From the NCBI GenBank assembly GCA_964520425.1, contig CAZFMX010000014.1:1-51062 (forward strand): a stretch of DNA of 51,062 nucleotides, read 5' to 3'. The notes beneath the pieces are model-generated. The model worked only from the letters and a program-made list of their open reading frames with translations. It made no database searches and was not told the origin of the DNA. A program made the position numbers and the translations under genes. This document shows, one piece after another, positions 25,365-32,589 of the stretch; positions within the stretch are counted from its first letter, which is position 1, and each line of letters starts with the position of its first letter. This stretch comes from JAFGFY01 sp964520425. Lineage in GTDB: Bacteria > Desulfobacterota > DSM-4660 > Desulfatiglandales > HGW-15.

Positions 25365-26075
25365 ATGATTAGATCCATCTGCCTGTATATCGTCTTATAT
25401 TCCCACTCCATCCTCTTCAGTCTCTTGGCAATCCTAATGTCATTTTTTGACCGGAGCGGGAAATTGGGTCATTTCTATTGTTCTGTTCCGTGGGCGAAAG
25501 TCATACTCTGGATCTGTGGCGTCAAAGTGAATGTGAAAGGATTGGAAAACGTGGACAGTGAAGTTCCACGCGTCTATGTCACCAACCACCAGAGCTATTT
25601 TGATATTTTTGCCCTGTTTGCTTACCTTCCTGTGAATTTTAGGTTTGTTTTAAAACAGGAACTCATCAGGATCCCGCTTTTCGGACTTGCCGCAAAATCG
25701 TTAGGACACGTGGCTTTGGACAGAACAGACCCTAGAAAAGCAGTGAAGAGCATGGATGAGGCGGCGGAGAAGATGAAAAGAGGTATTTCCATGCTTATTT
25801 TCCCAGAGGGGACACGGAGTGAGGATGGCAGGCTTCAGCCGTTTAAGAATGGGGGCTTCCGTTTGGCCCTGAAAGCCGGATTCGATATCGTCCCTGTAGC
25901 CATCATCAACAGTCGGCATATTATGACAAAAGGAAAACTCAGGATCAACAAGGGCACCTTTGGTTTGAATATTGGTAAACCCATTTCCATCAAAGAATAT
26001 TCCAAGAAAGATGTGGACAGGCTAATGAAGGTTGTTCGAGATGACATAATGAGCCAGATGGGTGAAGAGGAATGA
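25365..26075 (+). CDS. plsC: 1-acyl-sn-glycerol-3-phosphate acyltransferase
   Basis: Transfers an acyl group to lysophosphatidic acid in phospholipid synthesis at the inner membrane. About 236 residues. An N-terminal hydrophobic anchor is followed by the acyltransferase motifs: NHQSYFDIF (HX4D catalytic), FRFVLKQELIRIPLFG, LIFPEGTRSEDG (substrate phosphate binding) and VPVAIINS. ATG 25365 has GAGG about 10 nt upstream; ATG 25338 follows a G-run too closely. Its stop overlaps the next start (ATGA). Confidence 0.9.
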   Translation: MIRSICLYIVLYSHSILFSLLAILMSFFDRSGKLGHFYCSVPWAKVILWICGVKVNVKGLENVDSEVPRVYVTNHQSYFDIFALFAYLPVNFRFVLKQELIRIPLFGLAAKSLGHVALDRTDPRKAVKSMDEAAEKMKRGISMLIFPEGTRSEDGRLQPFKNGGFRLALKAGFDIVPVAIINSRHIMTKGKLRINKGTFGLNIGKPISIKEYSKKDVDRLMKVVRDDIMSQMGEEE

Positions 26076-26857
26076 GGATGGGGAAGACGAATAGACTACC
26101 CAAATACGTGACAGGCTTTTGCCTCCTTACATGTTTTTTCTTCATACCGTCAGGTAGATGTCTAGGCTATATTTTACCTGCCAGTCAGATTATCTCGTAC
26201 ATGGTCAAGAATTTCTCCGGATTCAGCACTTTGGTCATCATCCAGACAACTTGGCAAAAAGATGAGAGAAACGATGAGGAATGGGAGTCCTATCAGGAAA
26301 AGATCGGGATGAAATCTTCCCGCCTCTATCGCTCTCAGGTCCTAAACCCGCCTAAGGAAAGGTTGATAGAGCCGGACACCTCTTTTCGAAGTTTACTCAT
26401 GGCAGACAGCGATGAAGGGGTGAGGAGACTATTGACTCGTATGGGGATCAACCTCAATGCAGTCGGCCTTACACGAGTGGAGGAGACCGTCGCATACCGG
26501 ATCGGCAGTAAAGACCCGGATGCTCCAAAGATAGTCATTGAAAAGGAAAGGTTCATTCCTCTTGTTCTCACTTATTCCTTTCCTGCGCATGATAGCAAAG
26601 CAACCATTACAGTTCTGTTCAGTGATTATAGGAAGATAGACAAAGGATGGTATCCTTTTGAGATCACCTACTTTGATCCCAGGGGCTTCAGAGAGAATTA
26701 CGTGATCGAGACCCTGCAGGTAAACGTGCCCATTGATCCGGCAGTCTTTGATGAAGCAGATATGAGTTCCGGACTAGATCAACCTATTGAACAGAATGAG
26801 ATTTTCCAGAAAGGGAAAGACTCAGAGACGAAAATGGATAGCCAGCCAATTAGATAG
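26072..26857 (+). CDS. Exported LolA/LppX-like protein
   Basis: 261 residues, with a signal peptide of about 30 residues (basic start, TGFCLLTCFFFIPSG) and a beta-rich mature part. DKGWYPFEITYFDPRG and ENYVIETLQVNVPIDPAVFD resemble the end of LolA-fold outer-membrane lipoprotein carriers and related periplasmic proteins, where a strand pattern precedes an 'IDPAVFD' helix. I am confident of export, less of the fold. It lies between plsC and priA in one operon, overlapping plsC by 4 nt. Confidence 0.65.
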   Translation: MRMGKTNRLPKYVTGFCLLTCFFFIPSGRCLGYILPASQIISYMVKNFSGFSTLVIIQTTWQKDERNDEEWESYQEKIGMKSSRLYRSQVLNPPKERLIEPDTSFRSLLMADSDEGVRRLLTRMGINLNAVGLTRVEETVAYRIGSKDPDAPKIVIEKERFIPLVLTYSFPAHDSKATITVLFSDYRKIDKGWYPFEITYFDPRGFRENYVIETLQVNVPIDPAVFDEADMSSGLDQPIEQNEIFQKGKDSETKMDSQPIR

Positions 26858-29426
26858 GCCGTTCCCAAGGCAGGGAAGGCGCACTTCATACAATTTCGAA
26901 GTGATTCTATCCAGAACCCCCTTTCAGCATCGGTTCACACCATTGACTGACCAAGAAAAGCCCTATGTAGATATCTCTGTCACTCTCCCTGTAAAGGAGA
27001 CTTACTCCTATGGTATTCCTAAGCATTTGATTCACCTGGCGGAGATTGGCCGTAGGGTGCGGGTCCCTTTTCACAATCGCGAGGTAATCGGCTATATCCT
27101 GGAGAAGAGAACCGGAAATCAGGGAGATGATCTCAAAGACATCCTTGATGTCCTGGATGCTGAACCTCTGTTTTCTGAAAACCTTGTTTCTTTCTTCCAG
27201 TGGATGAGCGATTATTACCTCTATCCCCTGGGGAGACTTATCCAGTCGGCCCTACCCGGAGGCCTCAATGTGCGACCTGTTAAGACGGGACGACTGACAG
27301 ACAAAGGTTTGAAGGTCCTCGATAATCTGCCTGCCCTGAGGTTGTCGAAGCGGCCTGCCCGTGCAAACGAAAAAGAAAGAGAGCTTTTGCAATGGATTAA
27401 AATGAATCCGGGCAAAAGACTCTCGTCTCCTCTGGATCTTGCCTATACCCTTCAGAGAAAGGGCTGGTTAATCATCGAAGAGAGGGAAAGGAAGAGAGCA
27501 ATTGGCCCCCTTATACGAAGATTCATCAGGCCTAAAGCAGGATCAGATCTGGCGGCTATCCTCAATCAGACCGGTGAAACCTTCAAGGCCAGGGACGAGC
27601 AGAAATTTCTGGAGACGGTATTCGATTCAGACGGGATCCTGTTGGAGTCGATTTCATCCAGGTTCGATAACGGCCCCTATCTGATCAATAAATGGGTCAA
27701 GAATGGTGTGTTAGAAAAATACGACGCGCCCGTAGTCCGGAATCCGGCTGGAGAGATCCTATTCCCTTCTCCTATTCCTTCAAGACTCTATGCCCAGCAG
27801 GAAGAGGTCTTGGTGGAGATTCGAAAGAGTCTCAAAAGAAAGGCCTTTGCCACATTCCTCCTCTATGGGGTGACGGGGAGCGGCAAGACAGAAATCTATT
27901 ACAATGCTGTGGAGCAAACCCTGCGGCTGGGGCGTCAGGCCATTATGATGGTGCCCGAAATTGCCCTTGCTGTGTACATGGAGGGTATGTTCAGATCTAG
28001 ACTCGGGGACAGAGTGGCCGTCTACCACAGCGGTCTAAGCGCCGGGGAGAGATATGATGAATGGACTCGGATGGCCAGGGGAGATGTGGATCTGGTGATT
28101 GGGGCACGTTCCGCACTGTTTTCACCCTTTCAGAACCTGGGGCTTATCATTGTGGATGAGGAGCACGATGTGTCTTACAAACAGGAGGAAGGAGGTCCCA
28201 GGTACCAGGCGAGAGATGCGGCTGTGGTCAGAGGGAAACTGGAAAAGGCCATGGTCATCCTGGGTTCAGGGACGCCATCGGTTCAATCCTTCCATCATGG
28301 TACCACGGGAAGGTACCAGATACTCTCCATGCCGGAGCGTATCGAGAAAAGACCATTGCCTGAAGTCGAGATTGTGGATATGAAAGCCGTATCTGAAGAG
28401 AAATCGGGGGATGGGATTCTTAGTCCGACCCTGAAGGAGGCCTTAAAGGGGAATCTAGCCAAAGGGAAACAGACTCTCCTATTTTTAAACCGACGAGGGT
28501 TTAACCGAGTTTATCTCTGCCGTTCATGTGGCCAGGCAGTCCAGTGCAAGAACTGCGATCTGGGCCTGACTTACCACTTTACCACGAATCGTCTTGCCTG
28601 CCACTATTGCGGCTTTCATTCAGAGGTACACAAGACATGTCCTTCGTGCGGACATGCGGAAATGAGGGCGTATGGATTCGGCACAGAAAAGCTGGAACAA
28701 GAGGTGAGAGAAGCCCTTCCTGAAGCACATATCGCCAGGATGGATCGTGATAGCACACGCCGGAAAGGTCAGACGTTCCGTATATTGAAACAGTTTAGCG
28801 ACCATGAGACCGATGTCCTGGTGGGGACTCAGATGATCACCAAGGGATATGATTTCCCTGATGTCACTCTTGTGGGGGTGATCGCGGCAGATTTTTCTCT
28901 TGGTTTTCCCGATTTCAGGGCCGGTGAGAGAACTTTTCAAATTTTGTCACAAGTCACAGGAAGGGCTGGCCGTGGCGAAGACAAGGGGAGGGTTATTGTC
29001 CAGACGTTCAACCCCGAGCATTATGCTATCACGAGTTCCAAAGCCCATGACTACTTGATGTTTTTTCAGAAAGAGACGGAACTGCGAGAGGAATTGGATT
29101 ATCCACCGTTTTCCTATCTGGCCTGCTTGAGACTCCAGGGGAACAGTTCACAATCCACGGTCGATATGGCGCAACGTCTGGGGAAAGGGATCAGAGGTGT
29201 GCTGGAGCAATGGCCGAAGAGAGGAAAAGATATTCAGGTGTTGGGTCCTGCCGAGGCCCCTCTGGCCAAGTTAAGGGGCAAGTATCGTTGGCAGATCCTC
29301 ATCAAATGTAAAAGGACGGGGCTGCTCCACTATTTTTTAAAGGAGATCGAGGCGGTGACGAGAAGGATGCTGAGGGGGAGTGGGGTAGGGCTGATTGTGG
29401 ATGTCGATCCCTACCAAATGCTTTAA
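26796..29426 (+). CDS. priA: Primosomal protein N' (replication restart helicase)
   Basis: PriA recognises stalled replication forks and reloads the replisome. The DNA-binding domain begins about 60 codons in (YVDISVTLPVKETYSYGIP). Walker A GVTGSGKTE is near 358, DEEHD near 454, and the zinc region CRSCGQAVQCKNCDLGLTYH with CHYCGF and CPSCG near 575-620. Helicase motifs V and VI (LVGTQMITKGYDFP, QVTGRAGR) follow. The start is uncertain: the frame opens at TTG 26787, ATG 26796 lies inside the upstream gene, and GTG 26901 or TTG 26943 would give the usual N-terminus; none has a good ribosome site. Confidence 0.93.
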   Translation: MRFSRKGKTQRRKWIASQLDRPFPRQGRRTSYNFEVILSRTPFQHRFTPLTDQEKPYVDISVTLPVKETYSYGIPKHLIHLAEIGRRVRVPFHNREVIGYILEKRTGNQGDDLKDILDVLDAEPLFSENLVSFFQWMSDYYLYPLGRLIQSALPGGLNVRPVKTGRLTDKGLKVLDNLPALRLSKRPARANEKERELLQWIKMNPGKRLSSPLDLAYTLQRKGWLIIEERERKRAIGPLIRRFIRPKAGSDLAAILNQTGETFKARDEQKFLETVFDSDGILLESISSRFDNGPYLINKWVKNGVLEKYDAPVVRNPAGEILFPSPIPSRLYAQQEEVLVEIRKSLKRKAFATFLLYGVTGSGKTEIYYNAVEQTLRLGRQAIMMVPEIALAVYMEGMFRSRLGDRVAVYHSGLSAGERYDEWTRMARGDVDLVIGARSALFSPFQNLGLIIVDEEHDVSYKQEEGGPRYQARDAAVVRGKLEKAMVILGSGTPSVQSFHHGTTGRYQILSMPERIEKRPLPEVEIVDMKAVSEEKSGDGILSPTLKEALKGNLAKGKQTLLFLNRRGFNRVYLCRSCGQAVQCKNCDLGLTYHFTTNRLACHYCGFHSEVHKTCPSCGHAEMRAYGFGTEKLEQEVREALPEAHIARMDRDSTRRKGQTFRILKQFSDHETDVLVGTQMITKGYDFPDVTLVGVIAADFSLGFPDFRAGERTFQILSQVTGRAGRGEDKGRVIVQTFNPEHYAITSSKAHDYLMFFQKETELREELDYPPFSYLACLRLQGNSSQSTVDMAQRLGKGIRGVLEQWPKRGKDIQVLGPAEAPLAKLRGKYRWQILIKCKRTGLLHYFLKEIEAVTRRMLRGSGVGLIVDVDPYQML

Positions 29427-29493
29427 AACCGCTGAAAAACGTTCCCTTTTGCCCAATCTCGGCGTCAGACTCGAATTTTGATCCTCGGAATGC
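29427..29493 (+). repeat. P2 palindromic element, copy 3 (half, priA stop)
   Basis: The left half only: GCTGAAAAACG, CCCTTTTGCCCAATCTCGGC, GTCAGACTCGAATTTTGATC, CTCGGAATGCT. It starts right after the priA stop in gene orientation. The right half is missing, and P1 copy B begins where it should be, as if one element replaced or interrupted the other. Confidence 0.75.
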
Positions 29494-29760
29494 TCTAGGG
29501 TAAGGCTGAAGGTATAAGCCTCAAGGCTCAAGGAACAGAGGCTTTTCTTCCGTTCCGAGGCTCCCGGACTGGTCTTTTCAGTGACTTATCTGCGAGGGAA
29601 ACTTGCCCCCTCCACTGTTCTTCCCGCCTCTTCGAGGCGGGAAGCCAGGGCTTCCCCCACAGATAAGTCACGAAAAGACAGCGTCCTCCCACCAGTCACG
29701 ACGGAAAAGCCTCTGCTCCTTGAGCCTGCTTAGAGGAGACTTTATGAGATTTTCCATTCT
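29494..29760. repeat. P1 structured palindrome, copy B
   Basis: The best-preserved copy. GGCTCAAGGA (29525-29534) pairs TCCTTGAGCC (29717-29726); AGAGGCTTTTC (29537-29547) pairs GAAAAGCCTCT (29704-29714); GACTGG pairs CCAGTC (29692-29697); GTGACTTATCTG (29581-29592) pairs CAGATAAGTCAC (29660-29671); inner hairpin CTTCCCGCCTC-TTC-GAGGCGGGAAG (29620-29644). A last stem GATTTTCC/GGGAGAATC lies near 29750-29770. It sits between the converging priA and MEMO1-like genes, so it could also end transcription from both sides. Confidence 0.87.
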
Positions 29761-29772
29761 GCGGGAGAATCT

Positions 29773-30702
29773 TTACTCTAGTTCTTTAGACTCAAACAAT
29801 GCCGCAGCCACGTATCCCACCACTTCACTTCCATCACCGGTGACATCGCCGGAGTTGGCATAGTGGAGGATCTGTGAACGGTTAGCACCCCATGCCTGCG
29901 CTGCTAACATGACGGTTATGGCAGGACCTCCGCCGCATGCTTCACACCGCCCTGATAAGAGGGCTTCAAATAGTCCTTTTGGGCTGAATTTCCGGACCTG
30001 ATCTATGAATTCCGAATCCAGGATCCTTGCCTGTTTGTCGCTGTGATAATGGGAGAGATCCGTGCTCGCGAGGAGCAGTGTCTTGTCCAAGTCTCCCACT
30101 ACGTCATGAAGGATTTCGGCCAGACGAGAACAAGTCCTGTAGTCTTGTTCTCCCATGATGATAGGGACGATCTGAAAGTCATTCAATACACTCTGGAGAA
30201 AGGGGAGTTGAATCTCCAGAGCGTGCTCAGAGGCATGAACCTTGGGGATGTGCCGAATTAGCGGGTCGGTGTCGATGATTTTTTTGGCCAGTTCCTGATC
30301 CACCGGGACGATGCCCACGGGGGTTTCATAGCCGGATTGCAAGTTCACGGACACACCGCGAAACGCAACACGGTGGCTGGGACCGATCATGATGACCCTC
30401 CTAATCTCCTTTCCTCGAAGGAGTTTATAGGCGTATGCGGCAACCGGTCCAGAATATATGTGTCCAGCATGGGGAACGATGATGGCTTTCAAGTCGCCTT
30501 TCAGGGGGTTCACATCGGCCTTGGCCAGATACTCTTCAATTGCTTTGGTCAGGATCTGCCTGTTCCCAGGATACCATGAGCCCGCTAGGACAGATTTTCG
30601 GATATCTTTTTCATCTTGGCGCTTTCCCTCGCATTGAGTGGCCCCTGATGAAATGAGAAGAAGGATGACCATACTGATAAGGCCAAAAAATGCTGTCTTC
30701 AT
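29773..30702 (-). CDS. Exported MEMO1 / AmmeMemoRadiSam system B homologue
   Basis: 309 residues. Residues 44-305 match the MEMO1 family, related to class III extradiol dioxygenases: AGSWYPGN, AIIVPHAGHIYSGPVAAYAY, IGPSHRVAFRGV, SEHALEIQLPFLQ, LLASTDLSHYH and the terminal ANSGDVTGDGSEVVGY. The three metal-site positions (His of PHAGH, His of SEHALE, Cys of GRCEACGGGP) are visible. Unusually, an N-terminal signal peptide (MKTAFFGLISMVILLLISSG, then ATQC) precedes the domain; relatives are mostly cytoplasmic. The other AmmeMemoRadiSam genes are not adjacent. The function is unknown. Confidence 0.85.
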   Translation of the reverse strand: MKTAFFGLISMVILLLISSGATQCEGKRQDEKDIRKSVLAGSWYPGNRQILTKAIEEYLAKADVNPLKGDLKAIIVPHAGHIYSGPVAAYAYKLLRGKEIRRVIMIGPSHRVAFRGVSVNLQSGYETPVGIVPVDQELAKKIIDTDPLIRHIPKVHASEHALEIQLPFLQSVLNDFQIVPIIMGEQDYRTCSRLAEILHDVVGDLDKTLLLASTDLSHYHSDKQARILDSEFIDQVRKFSPKGLFEALLSGRCEACGGGPAITVMLAAQAWGANRSQILHYANSGDVTGDGSEVVGYVAAALFESKELE

Positions 30703-30727
30703 TGTGAACCCCCAATTTTTTTGCTAT

Positions 30728-30733
30728 ATTATA
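30728..30733 (-). promoter_or_regulatory. Possible -10 box of the MEMO1-like gene
   Basis: The minus strand carries a perfect TATAAT 26 nt before the ATG at 30702. The -35 region is poor (TTTTCT at 17 nt), so this is a weak prediction. Confidence 0.35.
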
Positions 30734-30827
30734 TGAAACTGTATTTGATAAGAAAATAGTTTTTACTCAGAGAGCAAGGCCTGTTGTATATACAAGTAGG
30801 CTTATCACTAATGAATATGGGGAATCT

Positions 30828-31397
30828 ATGAGCATCAGAACACACTATAAAACCTTTATCTTTCTTTTAATGATTATCTGTTTTTTCTTCTATGGCTGCA
30901 ATGCTGGAGACAACGAAACATCATCTACGCCTGAACCCACCGCCAAGGAACTTCAAAATAAGGAAAACAAAGGAGGACCAGAGGCACCGGATTTCACCCT
31001 TCAGGATCTTTCTGGGAATGGAGTTTCCCTAAAGCAGTTTAGAGGGAAAACCGTTTTTGTGGACTTCTGGGCCACCTGGTGCGGCCCTTGTCGTCGGTCA
31101 ATCCCTGAATTGGTAGATCTTCAGGAGAGATACAGGGATCAGGGCCTGGTCGTTCTCGGAATCACAGTAGATGATCTAAATAGGGTCGGTGTGAAGACCC
31201 TTTTAGCATTCAAGGAGCAATACAAAATCAATTACAGCATACTGCTAGCCGATCGTAATGTGACAATGGCCTATTTCGGCAATAGGCAAATGCCCATACC
31301 GACCCTGTTTATCATTGACGGGAAGGGCAGGGTCGTGGAAAGTATCACGGGCTATGTCCCCGGAGCGGCAGAAAGATCACTGAAAAAGTTGATTTAA
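30828..31397 (+). CDS. TlpA-like thiol:disulfide lipoprotein
   Basis: 189 residues. The signal ends FFFYGC, a lipobox, so Cys24 should be lipidated and the protein tethered in the periplasm. The thioredoxin fold has APDFTLQDLSGNGVSLKQF, the active site WCGPC in VDFWATWCGPCRRSIPE, and the cis-Pro loop MPIPTLFIIDGKGRVV. Such proteins reduce or exchange disulfides, for example during cytochrome c maturation. The stop (TAA) shares a base with the next ATG (TAATG), so translation is coupled to the amidohydrolase. Confidence 0.9.
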   Translation: MSIRTHYKTFIFLLMIICFFFYGCNAGDNETSSTPEPTAKELQNKENKGGPEAPDFTLQDLSGNGVSLKQFRGKTVFVDFWATWCGPCRRSIPELVDLQERYRDQGLVVLGITVDDLNRVGVKTLLAFKEQYKINYSILLADRNVTMAYFGNRQMPIPTLFIIDGKGRVVESITGYVPGAAERSLKKLI

Positions 31398-32248
31398 TGA
31401 TCATTGATTTCCACACCCATATATTTCCATCCTTTTTCAGGAATGAGAAAAGTCTCTTCTTCCCGGAAGAGTCAGCCTTTGAGAGCCTTTATAAATCCCC
31501 TGAGTCAAAACTTTTGGGAAGAGAAGACCTCCTGAAAGACATGGATAAGGATGGGATTCATAAGTCCGTCATCTTTGGATTCCCTTGGGAAAAAGAGGAT
31601 CATTTCCGCAGACACAATGACTATATCATAGAATCCGTTGAACGGTATCCTGACAGGTTCGTTGGATTTGGCTGTTTTTCACCGCTATCTCCCGGAGGTT
31701 CCAAGGAAGCAGAGAGGTGTCTGGGATTGGGGCTGTCAGGAGTGGGCGAACTGGCCCTTTACCACTCGAATAATCCTTTTGGGGATACAGGCTTTTTCCG
31801 GGATATCATGGAGATATGTCTGAAGTATGATGTGCCTCTTTTACTCCATGTTAATGAACCTGTGGGGCATCAGTATTCGGGAAAGACGCGGATATCACTC
31901 ACCGATCTCTACAGCTTTCTGAAGGAGTACCCATCTAACCGTATCGTCCTGGCCCATTGGGGGGGAGGTCTCTTTTTTTACGGGATTATGAAAAAGGAGG
32001 TACGAGAGGTCTTGACTTTTGTCTGGTTTGACACGGCCGCATCCCCTTTTCTCTATAGACCAGACATATACAGAGTGGCCGGGGAAATTGTCGGGTACGA
32101 CAAAATCCTTTTTGGCTCGGATTATCCTCTTTTGAAGTCGAAACGATATTTCGAGGAGATACATTCCGCTGGGCTTTCTGCACAGCATATCGAGGAAATC
32201 ACGGGAACGAACGCGGAAGGATTGCTAAGGCTGAAGACTGAAGGCTAA
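31397..32248 (+). CDS. Amidohydrolase-family metal hydrolase
   Basis: 283 residues with the amidohydrolase-2 (ACMSD-like) TIM barrel. IDFHTHIFPSF gives the HxH metal pair, GFGCFSPLSPG and GLSGVGELALY mark central strands, PLLLHVNEP supplies another metal His, IVLAHWGGGL the fourth, and ILFGSDYPLL the catalytic Asp. It could be a decarboxylase or hydrolase of a small aromatic or lactone; the substrate cannot be inferred. It overlaps the TlpA-like gene by one base. Confidence 0.87.
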   Translation: MIIDFHTHIFPSFFRNEKSLFFPEESAFESLYKSPESKLLGREDLLKDMDKDGIHKSVIFGFPWEKEDHFRRHNDYIIESVERYPDRFVGFGCFSPLSPGGSKEAERCLGLGLSGVGELALYHSNNPFGDTGFFRDIMEICLKYDVPLLLHVNEPVGHQYSGKTRISLTDLYSFLKEYPSNRIVLAHWGGGLFFYGIMKKEVREVLTFVWFDTAASPFLYRPDIYRVAGEIVGYDKILFGSDYPLLKSKRYFEEIHSAGLSAQHIEEITGTNAEGLLRLKTEG

Positions 32249-32265
32249 AGACCCTTCGACTTTAC

Positions 32266-32500
32266 TCAGGGCAGGCTGAAGGCATATGGGTCATGATATC
32301 TTTTCTCCGATTCCGAGTCTCACGACCTGGTCATTTCAGGATGTTAGAGTCGGGTGAACCCTCCCCCCTCCGCTGTTCCCCTCGCTTTCGCTCGGTGCCA
32401 GGGGGTCCCCCATTCTCTAACATCCTGAAATAACGAAGGCCTCCCGACAGTCACTCCGAAAAGACACCATGACCCTTGACAGATCTAAAGGGATTTTATA
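32266..32500. repeat. P1 structured palindrome, copy C (divergent)
   Basis: Most bases differ from copies A and B but pairing is kept: GGGTCATG (32288-32295) with CATGACCC (32468-32475); CTTTT with AAAAG; and a 17-bp perfect helix ATTTCAGGATGTTAGAG (32333-32349) with CTCTAACATCCTGAAAT (32415-32431). Shared blocks are AGGGYAGGCTGAAGG at the left edge and CCCCTCCRCTGTTC and GCCAGGG...TCCCCCA in the core. It fills most of the 341-nt gap before recD2; no gene is present. Confidence 0.8.
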
Positions 32501-32589
32501 CTTGCGGTACTCATTAACCGGAAGAGAATTTGAATACTAGTCTTAAGAGTTATGATACGAGGCGCTTGATTACTTCCCGACCCAAAATA

